Part shown: piece after piece, positions 17,936-26,394 of the stretch
Numbering within the stretch: the first letter of the stretch is position 1
How the letters are laid out: every line of letters starts with the position of its first letter
Origin: Bacillus sp. 491mf
Lineage (GTDB): Bacteria; Bacillota; Bacilli; Bacillales; Bacillaceae_G
Assembly: GCF_900112415.1 (NCBI RefSeq)
Contig: NZ_FOLV01000021.1
Location: 1-61,756 of the forward strand
Direction: 5' to 3'
Length of the DNA: 61,756 nt
Position numbers and translations under genes: made by a program
The notes under the pieces: generated by a model
Told to the model about the DNA's origin: nothing
Database searches by the model: none
What the model saw: the letters and a program-made list of their open reading frames with translations, nothing else

Positions 17936-19498
17936 CTAATCTTTCTGCTTATAGAGTAAAAACTTAGTATCCGATCCTTCTACAAGTTGCTGTTGCTCAG
18001 CAACTAAACGATAATTTTTGTGAAGGTAAGGAACGTCAACCTCACTTGGAATCGTCTTTGGATCAACTCTTAATACAACAAATTTAATCTTTTTCTCTTT
18101 TATATAACGATGTTGCTCATCCATATTTTCAGGATATTCTTCATAGTTAATGTTTTGTCTTTCAAAATAGCGGATATTCGGTACAATATCTGCAGCTAAA
18201 TAAAATCCACCGTCTAAAGAACCATAATTTAATAACGTTGGATTCGGTTCTTGATTCATGATTTCAGCAAATGTTTCCTGTGCAAGAGGCCCCTTCTGAT
18301 AGAACTTTGAAGCCTTCATATTGGAATTATAACCGAAGCAGAAGAAAATCGTTGCCATCGCCATCATTGATAGAGCAAACCATTTACTTTTACCAAGAGT
18401 AATCTGCGACTTTATGTTAGCATTTTGAATAAAATGAGCGATTGCTATCAATCCAAATAGCCCTAAAGGCGTTATAATAAGGAAATAGTATGGATAGCCT
18501 CTTCCTCCAATATATACTCCTACAATTAAGAAAATGATAGTACTTAAAAGCATCCATTTTTGACTTCTATCTTTAAAGTACTTCCATGTAAACATAAAAT
18601 CAATTAAACCGACAATAATCAACACTTTACTTTCAAAATTACCATTAAATGCATCGCCAAAAGTAAATGCGAAATTCATAAGTTTCTCAGCTTTACCTAC
18701 TTGTGATGAATAAGTACCAAGATTAAATTTCAAATACACATCTATCAAATCTTGAATTGCATGATTCATACCAAAATAGATAAACCATGGAACACTTGCA
18801 AGAGCTAGTCCCGCAAACGTGAAAACAATTGCGTTCATTAAGTCCTTCCATCTTTTTTCACCTATACAAATAATTAAAATTGCAAGGTAGAATCCGATCC
18901 AAGCTCCAACAAGGGTAAATTTAATCCAAAACACACAGGCAATCATAATCCCATTTAAAAGATAAATTCTCCGGTTAAAAAGTGAGTCAGAGCCATACTT
19001 AAAATATTTAAATATCATATAAAGAAGAATCATTATAAAAGGAATCGAAAATTCTTCAGCACTATCCCCAAAACGAAATGCATTTTGATTTAATACTAAT
19101 ACTGGGAAAAAAATAGATATGAACGCAGAAGGCATCCAATTCAAATATAGGCGGGAAATCTTGAATGCTAAAACAACGTTAACAAACATTGCAAGACTTT
19201 CCAGTATGTAAACTCCAACGAAAGTGGAATGAGAAAACGAATAAGCTAATGCATGCAAACCATATAGCAAAGGACCCTTCTGTTCAAAAATATCTTGATA
19301 AGGAACTAATCCATTCGCCATAGCTTTTCCAACTGTAAAAAAGGCATTAGAATCTACCCACTCACTTAACGTAAAGAATGGGGATGTCTGTGTAAAAAAC
19401 AACATAATAAAAAAGGAATAAAAAAATAAAAAGATATTTAGTTTTTCAAATGATGATTCATTTATCCTGAGATCATTAAACCTAACTGACTTTTTCAT
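17936..19498 (-). CDS. GT39-like polyprenyl-phosphate-dependent membrane glycosyltransferase
   Basis: A 520-residue protein with about 11 membrane segments in the first 380 residues and a ~130-residue hydrophilic C-terminal domain. The first extracytoplasmic loop has WVDSNAFFTVGKAMANGLVPYQDIFEQKGPLLYG. This is the GT-C signature: an acidic residue near the first helix, followed by YxDxxxxKGP, common in GT39/PMT-type proteins that take the sugar from undecaprenyl phosphate. It is not close to the 3755/10872 paralogues. Upstream on the same strand is a GtrB-like GT2 enzyme that would make such a lipid-linked sugar, so the two probably work together. The acceptor is unknown. Confidence 0.82.
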   Translation of the reverse strand: MKKSVRFNDLRINESSFEKLNIFLFFYSFFIMLFFTQTSPFFTLSEWVDSNAFFTVGKAMANGLVPYQDIFEQKGPLLYGLHALAYSFSHSTFVGVYILESLAMFVNVVLAFKISRLYLNWMPSAFISIFFPVLVLNQNAFRFGDSAEEFSIPFIMILLYMIFKYFKYGSDSLFNRRIYLLNGIMIACVFWIKFTLVGAWIGFYLAILIICIGEKRWKDLMNAIVFTFAGLALASVPWFIYFGMNHAIQDLIDVYLKFNLGTYSSQVGKAEKLMNFAFTFGDAFNGNFESKVLIIVGLIDFMFTWKYFKDRSQKWMLLSTIIFLIVGVYIGGRGYPYYFLIITPLGLFGLIAIAHFIQNANIKSQITLGKSKWFALSMMAMATIFFCFGYNSNMKASKFYQKGPLAQETFAEIMNQEPNPTLLNYGSLDGGFYLAADIVPNIRYFERQNINYEEYPENMDEQHRYIKEKKIKFVVLRVDPKTIPSEVDVPYLHKNYRLVAEQQQLVEGSDTKFLLYKQKD

Positions 19499-19589
19499 TT
19501 CTTTTAAGTCTTCCTCTCATTCATTTAATTAATGCCGGGGCCATTTTATAACAAGCTTATCCCCCGTTAAAACTTCATACCTATACTAA

Positions 19590-19655
19590 AAATTTATCCC
19601 CATCTTCAGATACGTGCTAGGCAATAACCCAGCAGTAAGATGGGGATGATTTTAA
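19590..19655. terminator. long hairpin with nested stem (probable terminator of the GtrB-like gene)
   Basis: ATCCCCATCTT (19596-19606) pairs with AAGATGGGGAT (19637-19647). The 30-base loop holds its own small stem, GCTAGG/CCCAGC. On the minus strand it is followed by AAATTTTTA, about 100 bases after the GtrB-like stop. Confidence 0.6.
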
Positions 19656-19748
19656 TTAAACACAGCCTAAAATAATTAATAGTAAATATTTATAAGGTTT
19701 GTCCAGCCTAAGAATATTTTTATGAGGATGGGCCTTCTTAGTTTCTAT

Positions 19749-20744
19749 TTACTTTTTAATCAAGTCTGATACGTATTCTTTTTGTTTCTCAAGAACGCTA
19801 TTCTTTTCAATTGTATATCTCGGACGCCCTTTTGTTTCTTTAAAGATTTTTCCTATATACTCACCAATAATTCCAATTGCCAACAACTGTACTCCTCCAA
19901 CAATCCAAATGGATAGCATCAATGAAGTCCAGCCACTAGTCGTATATGAAAAAACTTTTGCAAATAATGCATAAAGAGCAATTCCGATTCCGATAAGCAC
20001 CATCAAAAATCCTAAATATGAAACGAATCTTATTGGTGCAACGCTAAATGAAGTAAGTCCATCAAAAGCAAAAGCAATCATTTTCTTTAATGGATACTTT
20101 GATTCACCAGCAAATCTTTCTTTACGGTCATAATAAACATTAGTAGATTTAAAGCCTAATAGAGGAACAATTCCTCGAATAAATAAGTTTTCTTCTTGAT
20201 ATTTTATAAATTCGTCTAACGCTCTTTTACTCATTAAACGATAATCTGCATGATTGGGTACTAACTTAACACCCATTTTCCCCATAAGACTGTAAAACCA
20301 TAAAGCGGTGTTTCGTTTAAATTTTGTGTCCGTGTCTCTCTTATCTCGAACTCCATATACAATCTCATAACCTTCTTGATACTTATCGATAAATTGATAG
20401 ATAACGTTAACATCATCTTGAAGGTCTGCATCTATTGAAACCACACAATCTGAAAAATCTCTTGCTGATTCTAAACCAGCGATTAATGCTCCTTGATGGC
20501 CAAAATTTCTACTTAATTTTAATCCTTGAACATAAGGATTTGTTTCGGTTTTTTCTTCAATTATGCCCCATGTATTATCAGAGCTTCCATCATCTACATA
20601 AAAAATGATACTTTCATTACTTATTTTGTTATTTACAACTAAATCGTCCATAACTCTTGTTAGTTCTTTTGTTGTTTCCTCTAATGTAGCTTCTTCATTG
20701 TAGCAGGGAACAACAATCGTCAATAGAGGTATATTGTGCGCCAT
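19749..20744 (-). CDS. GtrB/DPM-like polyprenyl-phosphate glycosyltransferase (GT2)
   Basis: A 331-residue enzyme that transfers a sugar from a nucleotide donor to undecaprenyl phosphate at the cytoplasmic face. The GT-A domain has TIVVPCYNEEATLEET, IFYVDDGSSDNTW, KLSRNFGHQGALIAGLESA and the metal-binding SIDADLQDD. Two C-terminal membrane helices (~residues 225-295) and the FKETKGRPRYTIEK tail are typical of GtrB-type proteins. The start at 20744 has AAGGAGTGG just upstream; the ATG at 20774 lacks a ribosome site. It is followed on the same strand by a GT39-like protein that would use its product, an arrangement known for modification of teichoic acids or other wall polymers. Confidence 0.88.
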   Translation of the reverse strand: MAHNIPLLTIVVPCYNEEATLEETTKELTRVMDDLVVNNKISNESIIFYVDDGSSDNTWGIIEEKTETNPYVQGLKLSRNFGHQGALIAGLESARDFSDCVVSIDADLQDDVNVIYQFIDKYQEGYEIVYGVRDKRDTDTKFKRNTALWFYSLMGKMGVKLVPNHADYRLMSKRALDEFIKYQEENLFIRGIVPLLGFKSTNVYYDRKERFAGESKYPLKKMIAFAFDGLTSFSVAPIRFVSYLGFLMVLIGIGIALYALFAKVFSYTTSGWTSLMLSIWIVGGVQLLAIGIIGEYIGKIFKETKGRPRYTIEKNSVLEKQKEYVSDLIKK

Positions 20745-20944
20745 TTTTCCACTCCTTAATTTTAAAAAACCCATTTAATATATCTTAAAATTTACAAGAT
20801 TCTGTACGCACAAATTATCTTAACATATTTAACTATAAAATGTAATAATACCCATTGACCTTTCGATTAAAATTCCTTAACAATACCACAAATTTAGCTT
20901 ACTTATATATATAAATTAAAAAAACAACATAAAACCCTCTTCTT

Positions 20945-21062
20945 TTTTATGGGAGGACGAGAGTGTCTGGCTGTGCATAGGAGCGGTCAGTGCCTTTTCC
21001 TGCCACATGCAATGTTGTAAAACAAAGGGAGCGCCAGGAGCGGTCATGATGTATTCTACATA
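20945..21062. repeat. second-family dispersed repeat, longest copy
   Basis: GACGAGAGTGTCTGGCTGTG, CATAGGAGCGGTCAGTGCCT and TTTCCTGCCACATGC are followed by a second block with GCCAGGAGCGGTCATG. The blocks recur at 12312-12425, 44388-44452 (inverted) and 1326-1372. The 573-base gap 20745-21317 is otherwise AT-rich; no other gene is visible. Confidence 0.65.
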
Positions 21063-21317
21063 ACAACAATTTATATGCCGAAACATTAAAACGGATTTAT
21101 ATAGTTAAAAATTAAACATCTTCTTGATTCGGCCCAATCCCTATGTACTTCTAATCTCAACGTATCATTTATTTATCCATACTGCCTTCAATATCATTAA
21201 CTATTCATAGATTTTCATATTACTTATATACATAGAATATATATAACGTTGAATATATTCTTGTCCTTCTTCGAATTGACTGAGGTATAAACAATAAACA
21301 GTTAAGGGAGGAAATAG

Positions 21318-22451
21318 ATGTTATATACCGACGAGTTTATGGAGAGTTTACGGATGGAAGGTGACCCTATTCCGGATGAAATTATTAAAGAATTGTTCAA
21401 AAATAGTCAAGTTGATGCAGTAAATTCTTTGTTGAAACAATTAATTAACAATGACCAGTCTTATCCAGGGGAACTTCCTGATAACATCGAAAGTTGGCTG
21501 AGAGATACAGCTTATTGTCCAGAAGGAGTTGACTGGGCCCGAATGAGAAACGCAACTGACTTATTTCGAGAACATGGTATTGCTATCACTTTACTATTAG
21601 CAACAGGCTCACTTGTATATTGTTATGCAGCACGCAAAGGTGTTAAGGTCCTTACATTCAGTTATCGCTTAGGTCAAAATGCCTATCGCAGGATCGCTGA
21701 AACAGGACAATTCGTCCTTCATGTCATGGCACCAGATGGTCTTGAATCCGAAGGACAAGGAATCAAAGCGATCCAAAAAATCCGTTTAATGCATTCGGCT
21801 ATTCGTCACTTGGTCCAACAAACCGATAGATGGGACGAAAAAGAAAATGGTATCCCCATTTGTCAGGAGGATCTGCTCGGTACTCTATTAACTTTCTCTA
21901 GTGTTATCATTGATGGCCTTCGTCGTTTAGGTATGAATATAACAGAAAAACAGGCCGAAGATTACCTGTATTTTTGGAAAATCGTAGGATCCATGTTAGG
22001 AGTTCGGGAGGACATTATCCCAGAGACCATGGAACAATCAATAATGTTAACAGAAATTATTGGAAGAAGGCATCATGGTCCGTCTCCCGAAGGAATTGAG
22101 ATGACTCAGGCTCTTCTTGAATATCATGCAGATCTAATTCCGGGTCAGATGTTTGATAATATTATTCCTGCTCTAATTCGAGAAATCGTAGGGGACGAAA
22201 TTGCTGATTGGATGGAAGTTCCCCGCTCCAATTGGCAAAAGTTAATGAAACTTAAAGAACTAATGGGTTTTCTTGATTCTGATTATTCAGGTGTTTTTGG
22301 AAGTATGGCTAATCATCTCGGTCTGGCATTGCTCAGACGTCAGTCACTTGCTATGACCGATTATGAATATACCCCGTTTCTCATACCAACAGAGCTACGA
22401 AAGGCGTGGGGAATAGATGGAGATGCAAAAAAAGTGGGTAAAAATGAATAA
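21318..22451 (+). CDS. Oxygenase MpaB / rubber-oxygenase (Lcp) family protein, DUF2236
   Basis: A 377-residue predicted cytosolic protein of the MpaB/B'/Lcp catalytic-domain family (DUF2236), b-type haem oxygenases whose best known member cleaves rubber. Visible: an all-helical core with ITLLLATGSLVYCYAARKGV and GQNAYRRIAETGQFV. KIRLMHSAIRHLV follows, where His is the expected haem ligand and the flanking Arg pattern matches Lcp RLMHARVR. GIPICQEDLLGTLLTFSSVII also belongs to the family core. No signal peptide, unlike secreted Lcp, so rubber is an unlikely substrate. AGGGAGG precedes the ATG. It stands alone between a repeat-rich gap and rlmH. True substrate unknown. Confidence 0.78.
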   Translation: MLYTDEFMESLRMEGDPIPDEIIKELFKNSQVDAVNSLLKQLINNDQSYPGELPDNIESWLRDTAYCPEGVDWARMRNATDLFREHGIAITLLLATGSLVYCYAARKGVKVLTFSYRLGQNAYRRIAETGQFVLHVMAPDGLESEGQGIKAIQKIRLMHSAIRHLVQQTDRWDEKENGIPICQEDLLGTLLTFSSVIIDGLRRLGMNITEKQAEDYLYFWKIVGSMLGVREDIIPETMEQSIMLTEIIGRRHHGPSPEGIEMTQALLEYHADLIPGQMFDNIIPALIREIVGDEIADWMEVPRSNWQKLMKLKELMGFLDSDYSGVFGSMANHLGLALLRRQSLAMTDYEYTPFLIPTELRKAWGIDGDAKKVGKNE

Positions 22452-22651
22452 ACCATGCACACCCTTATACTTGGCAGATGATATGTGGTAGGCTGCATCC
22501 ATTGGTAGTCATACCGCTGTTGGAGATAATAACCGATTACTTGAATAATATGACTCCTGATTTAATATAGGGATTATGTGTAATATTCCATAATCCCCAT
22601 CCCATATGTATAAAAATAGAGGAACATCGCCTAATTATAAAGGGAGATGAT

Positions 22652-22729
22652 ATGCGACATTATTTAACATTTACATGGAACAAAAAAGACCAACTCTCAA
22701 TTGTAAGAGTTAGTCATAATTTTGGTTAA
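22652..22729 (+). CDS. possible small protein, 25 residues (unrecognised)
   Basis: ATG with AAGGGAGATGAT upstream opens a 25-codon frame reading MRHYLTFTWNKKDQLSIVRV plus SHNFG, then TAA. The ribosome site is well placed. Its 3' part overlaps a hairpin (AACTCT..AGAGTT). No family recognised. It may equally be a chance frame or a remnant. The rest of the gap 22452-22751 shows no other feature. Confidence 0.3.
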   Translation: MRHYLTFTWNKKDQLSIVRVSHNFG

Positions 22730-22751
22730 TTTATTAATCTTCGGCCTTCTT

Positions 22752-23231
22752 TTACTTATGGTAAGGTTCATTCCGATTAATTCGAAATGCTCTATACACC
22801 TGCTCTAACAGTACCAAACGCATCAACTGGTGAGGCAACGTCATTTTCGAGAACGACAATGACTCGTTGGAGCGTTTCATCACTTCCTTACTTAGTCCAA
22901 GCGATCCTCCAATAACAAATGCCACTTTGCTCTTCCCATATGTAGCGAGACGGTCTAAGTTTGCAGCAAATTCTTCTGATGATTTTTGTTTCCCTTCAAT
23001 TGCTAATACAATCACATGCGTATCATCAGAAATTCTATCTAAAATGCGAATTCCTTCTTTTTCTTTTACCATTTGCATTTCTGCTTCACTTAAATTTTCT
23101 GGTGCTTTTTCATCTGGTAATTCAACAACTTCCACTTTCGCGTATGAAGATAATCGTTTTAAGTATTCTTCAATGCCTTGTTTTAAATATTTTTCTTTTA
23201 ATTTTCCGATTGAGATAATTAAGATATTCAC
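22752..23231 (-). CDS. rlmH: 23S rRNA pseudouridine-1915 N3-methyltransferase RlmH
   Basis: A 159-residue SPOUT-class enzyme, the usual length, that methylates pseudouridine 1915 in helix 69 of assembled 70S ribosomes using AdoMet. Visible: the N-terminal strand [26 protein letters not shown], then the knotted C-terminal half with [13 protein letters not shown] (AdoMet loop), [26 protein letters not shown] and the invariant NEPYHK end. The start is GTG at 23231 with GGGGAG upstream; an ATG further upstream would run into the DnaA-box cluster. In B. subtilis the orthologue (yydA) also lies near the origin. Confidence 0.95.
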   Translation of the reverse strand: MNILIISIGKLKEKYLKQGIEEYLKRLSSYAKVEVVELPDEKAPENLSEAEMQMVKEKEGIRILDRISDDTHVIVLAIEGKQKSSEEFAANLDRLATYGKSKVAFVIGGSLGLSKEVMKRSNESLSFSKMTLPHQLMRLVLLEQVYRAFRINRNEPYHK

Positions 23232-23256
23232 ATGTACTCCCCACCTTACAAACACA

Positions 23257-23498
23257 TTATCCACAGAAGTTATCCACATATCCACATACATCATCCACAT
23301 ATTGTGTGGGAATCTGTGTTCGACACAACATATATCGCCTTATTTTGACAAAATTCACATGTTTTTTTCTCATCACTTTCGTTATCCACATTGTGGATAA
23401 CTGGAGCTACTTCACATTCATCCACAATAATATCTAGCGCTAACTCTACATGTTCTAAACAACAAGGTAACTTCATAATTTCACCTCACTTATCCACA
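23257..23498. promoter_or_regulatory. DnaA-box cluster around yyzF
   Basis: Exact TTATCCACA boxes lie at 23257-23265, 23270-23278, 23382-23390, 23392-23400 (inverted, head to head with the previous one) and 23490-23498. One-mismatch boxes lie at 23278-23286, 23291-23299 and 23418-23426. That is eight boxes in about 240 bases outside oriC. In B. subtilis, clusters near the rlmH orthologue and elsewhere titrate DnaA and restrain initiation (established for that species); the same role here is inference. Confidence 0.8.
23291..23476 (-). CDS. yyzF: CxxH/CxxC small protein YyzF
   Basis: A 61-residue protein with CCLEH near the N-terminus and [12 protein letters not shown] near the C-terminus. 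The CxxH plus CxxC pair defines this small Bacillus family (YyzF) and suggests one zinc site. AGGTGAAATT precedes the ATG. Function unknown. It lies between the htrA-like gene and rlmH on the same strand. Several DnaA boxes fall inside its coding sequence, so DNA-level constraints act on it. Confidence 0.8.
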   Translation of the reverse strand: MKLPCCLEHVELALDIIVDECEVAPVIHNVDNESDEKKTCEFCQNKAIYVVSNTDSHTICG

Positions 23499-23499
23499 A

Positions 23500-23528
23500 C
23501 AGAAAACAGGAGGGGCCGCCTCCTGTTT
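23500..23528 (-). terminator. terminator of the wal operon / htrA-like gene
   Basis: ACAGGAGG (23506-23513) pairs with CCTCCTGT (23519-23526); on the minus strand TTTTCTG follows. It starts at the stop codon of the protease gene. Confidence 0.8.
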
Positions 23529-24721
23529 TAATACTGCTGACTGCCTAATTTTATAGTTGTTGTTTCTCGCTTTGCACCACGATAATATGTAATCGTCATC
23601 TTATCGCCAATTTTTTTATTGTATAGAGCTTTTCGAAATGCAATAATATCCTGAACTGTTTTTCCATCAATTGCTACAATGACATCATATTCATGTAAAC
23701 CAGCATCGCTACCTGGCGATGGGCTTTTTACATCTAAAATACATACACCTTCCGTTACATTTGCTGGGAGATGCAATGTTTTATCCCAATAATAAGTAGG
23801 AATTTCATTTAAAGATCTAAGCTCAACCCCAACATATGGCCGTCTTACTTTCCCATACTTTTCGAGCTCATTCATCACTGGGACAGCTCTTGCAACAGGA
23901 ATTGCAAGGCCAATTCCTTCTACCTCTTTTGCAGCAATTTTCATGGAGTTAATACCAATAAGTTGCCCTGCTTCATTTATTAAAGCTCCGCCACTATTAC
24001 CAGGATTAATAGCAGCATCTGTCTGCAATACTTCTACTTGCCAATCATAATGTCCATCTTGATCTAGATCAACTGGTACAATGCGTTCATTTGCGGAAAT
24101 AATCCCTTGTGTTACAGTACCTGAAAATTGTAAACCAAGCGGATTTCCGATTGCAAGTGCAGATTCACCACGTTTTACTTTCGTAGAATCACCAAGGTCA
24201 ATGACCTTTTTCGCATATTTTTCATCAATTTGTACGACAGCTAAATCTGTTACAACATCAGTTCCTAAAATTTTTCCCGGAACCTTTTTTCCATCGCTCA
24301 AACTTACTTCAATACGATTGGCTCCTGCTACAACATGATTATTTGTTACAATATACGCGTGCCCATTTTCTTTCTTATAAATCACTCCAGACCCTGTTCC
24401 AGCCTCAGCATCTGCTTCTGAAAAATTATCACGCTGGATATTAATAATACCAACTACTGCTTCTGAAGCACGGTCAACAGCCTTAACAAAGCCATCCCCT
24501 GTATTCACAACCTGAGGAGTAGACTGCGCTATATACTGTTTCTCTTCACTTGCTTCTGTTTCTCTAATTGTAGTCCAACCTAATTTCGAAAACGTTGGCA
24601 TAGCAAAAGCAAATAATGTAGCACCAATGACAGTTCCCGCTACACCAGAAATAAAAATATGTTTATGCTTTTGCTTTCTCTTTCGTTTCCTCTGAACATC
24701 TTCTTCATCAATAAAGGACAT
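23528..24721 (-). CDS. htrC: HtrA-like serine protease, membrane anchored (YyxA/HtrC)
   Basis: A 397-residue trypsin-like protease. A basic N-terminal stretch and one membrane segment (residues ~22-42) anchor it with the catalytic part outside. The protease domain has the triad VTNNHVV (His), TDLAVV (Asp) and NPGNSGGALIN (Ser). One PDZ domain follows (~295-390), with SPGSDAGLHEYDVIVAIDGK. It acts in quality control of exported or wall-associated proteins. It is the last gene after walJ, as in B. subtilis (yyxA), 63 bases away and probably cotranscribed. Start RBS is modest (AGGTGAGCATAA). The symbol follows B. subtilis usage. Confidence 0.9.
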   Translation of the reverse strand: MSFIDEEDVQRKRKRKQKHKHIFISGVAGTVIGATLFAFAMPTFSKLGWTTIRETEASEEKQYIAQSTPQVVNTGDGFVKAVDRASEAVVGIINIQRDNFSEADAEAGTGSGVIYKKENGHAYIVTNNHVVAGANRIEVSLSDGKKVPGKILGTDVVTDLAVVQIDEKYAKKVIDLGDSTKVKRGESALAIGNPLGLQFSGTVTQGIISANERIVPVDLDQDGHYDWQVEVLQTDAAINPGNSGGALINEAGQLIGINSMKIAAKEVEGIGLAIPVARAVPVMNELEKYGKVRRPYVGVELRSLNEIPTYYWDKTLHLPANVTEGVCILDVKSPSPGSDAGLHEYDVIVAIDGKTVQDIIAFRKALYNKKIGDKMTITYYRGAKRETTTIKLGSQQY

Positions 24722-24784
24722 TTATGCTCACCTAACCTTCCGAAAGCATTTATATTCCCCTTTATTGTTTACCAAAATGAAGAA

Positions 24785-25579
24785 TTATACGTATTGAATT
24801 TTAGTTGGCGTTTTCGGATCGGTATCGTGCAGTTGGAACGCTTCTCCTACAGCAAGTCCTCTCTCTTCAAGCACTTGCGCAACAGACATACGAGCAAGCT
24901 CTTTCATATTGTTATCTAAACTAAGATGAGCCAAATATATATGCTTTGTTTCATCTGTAATTACATCAGTCATTGCCAGCGCTGCATCTTCATTACAAAC
25001 ATGCCCTACATCACTTAAAATTCTTCGTTTAACACTCCATGGATAACGTCCCATTCGGAGCATCTCAACGTCGTGATTACTTTCAAATACAAAAGCATTA
25101 GCTCCCTTAATAACCCCTTTCATTCGGTCACTAACATACCCTGTATCTGTAATAAGCGCTAACTTTCTTCCGTTGTGATGAAACGCATAAAACATTGGCT
25201 CCGCAGCGTCATGTGAAACGCCAAACGATTCGACTTCAATATCTCCGAATGTTTTCACTTCTCCAATAGAGAAAATAAATTTTTGCTCTGTTGGAATATT
25301 ACCGATTAAGTGCTCCATCGCATTCCATGTTTTCTCATTTGCATAAATGGGTAAATGATACTTACGAGCTAATACACCTAGCCCTTTAATATGATCACTA
25401 TGTTCATGTGTGACAAAAATACCAGATATACTATTTATATCTAATTCAGCTTGCTGGAACAAAGATTCCATTGCTTTTCCACTCAATCCCGCGTCTACTA
25501 ATAACTTTTCACGTTCTGTCCCTACATACAGCGCATTTCCCGTACTGCCGCTTGCAAGTACACTAAAATGTAGACTCAT
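24785..25579 (-). CDS. walJ: Metallo-beta-lactamase fold hydrolase WalJ (YycJ)
   Basis: A 264-residue cytosolic metallohydrolase. [14 protein letters not shown] opens the fold. [11 protein letters not shown] is the HxHxDH metal motif. [21 protein letters not shown] and IYLAHLS carry the remaining metal ligands. Family members show nuclease activity (YycJ), and the protein has been linked to coordination of cell division and replication. The ATG overlaps the walI stop by 4 bases (ATGA), so translation is coupled. Member of the walRKHIJ operon. Confidence 0.93.
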   Translation of the reverse strand: MSLHFSVLASGSTGNALYVGTEREKLLVDAGLSGKAMESLFQQAELDINSISGIFVTHEHSDHIKGLGVLARKYHLPIYANEKTWNAMEHLIGNIPTEQKFIFSIGEVKTFGDIEVESFGVSHDAAEPMFYAFHHNGRKLALITDTGYVSDRMKGVIKGANAFVFESNHDVEMLRMGRYPWSVKRRILSDVGHVCNEDAALAMTDVITDETKHIYLAHLSLDNNMKELARMSVAQVLEERGLAVGEAFQLHDTDPKTPTKIQYV

Positions 25580-26394
25580 TTTCCCTCACTCCATTGCTCA
25601 ATTTCCTTGTTGTCCTTACCTAATTGAATAATTTGTCCTTCTATCGCGTTTACAAAGTAGTCCACTTTGTCTGTATACAGATTCCAGGTTGGAACAAGGA
25701 CTTGTACATTTGAGGAAGAAGGAGCTACGACTGTTGCATATCCTAATTTTGCTCCTTTTATATGAATTCCTTGTTTCAATCCAGTTTTCGTATACAACGT
25801 TTCTAATGCATTGCGGGCAGAAATAATATCTAAATCTTTATTTCGATCTCCCATCTCTTTAAAGTCATATAGCATTGTTTGTGTATACGATATAATTTCT
25901 TTCTTTTCATTTAGTTCGGCAACAATCATCCCATGTTGATTATAAAAAAGTGGTTTATCTTTATATTTTTGAAAAAAATAAACTCTTGATCCTTCTACTT
26001 TTCCTATAGCATTGTATTTTTGTCCATCAACTACATAAGAACGCAAAAATTCGCTATAGTTATCACCTGTCGTTGCTTTCGCATTCCAAAATGGTTCCTT
26101 AAGCTTACTTACAAGTGTATTTGGCTCTTGTAAGGACACCGTTTGATTTTTTAAAGGATGTATATCTTCATCGGAAAAAGCTCTATTTTTCGCCATAATA
26201 TACGTATCTTTCGGCGACTCTTTTGGTAAATCCTCAAATGTAATTTTATCCGCCTTCATTTGGTCTTCAATATTCGTTTCCGTCATATAATCAAGTTGAT
26301 TACTATCCTTTTTTTGTACAAACTGAAAGATAAGGAAGAGATCTAAAATGAAAAAGGTAACAATAAAAATTGTTTTAATCCTATTCCAATCCAA
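25576..26394 (-). CDS. walI: Two-component regulatory protein WalI (YycI)
   Basis: A 272-residue protein with one N-terminal membrane helix ([25 protein letters not shown]) and an extracytoplasmic body with the YycI fold. It works with WalH to restrain the WalK kinase through transmembrane contact. The start is a TTG at 26394, preceded by GGAGGAG and giving MDWNRIKT; this overlaps the walH 3' end by 14 bases. The open frame extends further upstream inside walH but has no ribosome site there. Confidence 0.9.
   Translation of the reverse strand: MDWNRIKTIFIVTFFILDLFLIFQFVQKKDSNQLDYMTETNIEDQMKADKITFEDLPKESPKDTYIMAKNRAFSDEDIHPLKNQTVSLQEPNTLVSKLKEPFWNAKATTGDNYSEFLRSYVVDGQKYNAIGKVEGSRVYFFQKYKDKPLFYNQHGMIVAELNEKKEIISYTQTMLYDFKEMGDRNKDLDIISARNALETLYTKTGLKQGIHIKGAKLGYATVVAPSSSNVQVLVPTWNLYTDKVDYFVNAIEGQIIQLGKDNKEIEQWSEGK

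Noticed and set aside
22867-23400. Long plus-strand frame opposite rlmH and yyzF
   Set aside because: Shadow of two conserved genes, with no ribosome site or protein family.
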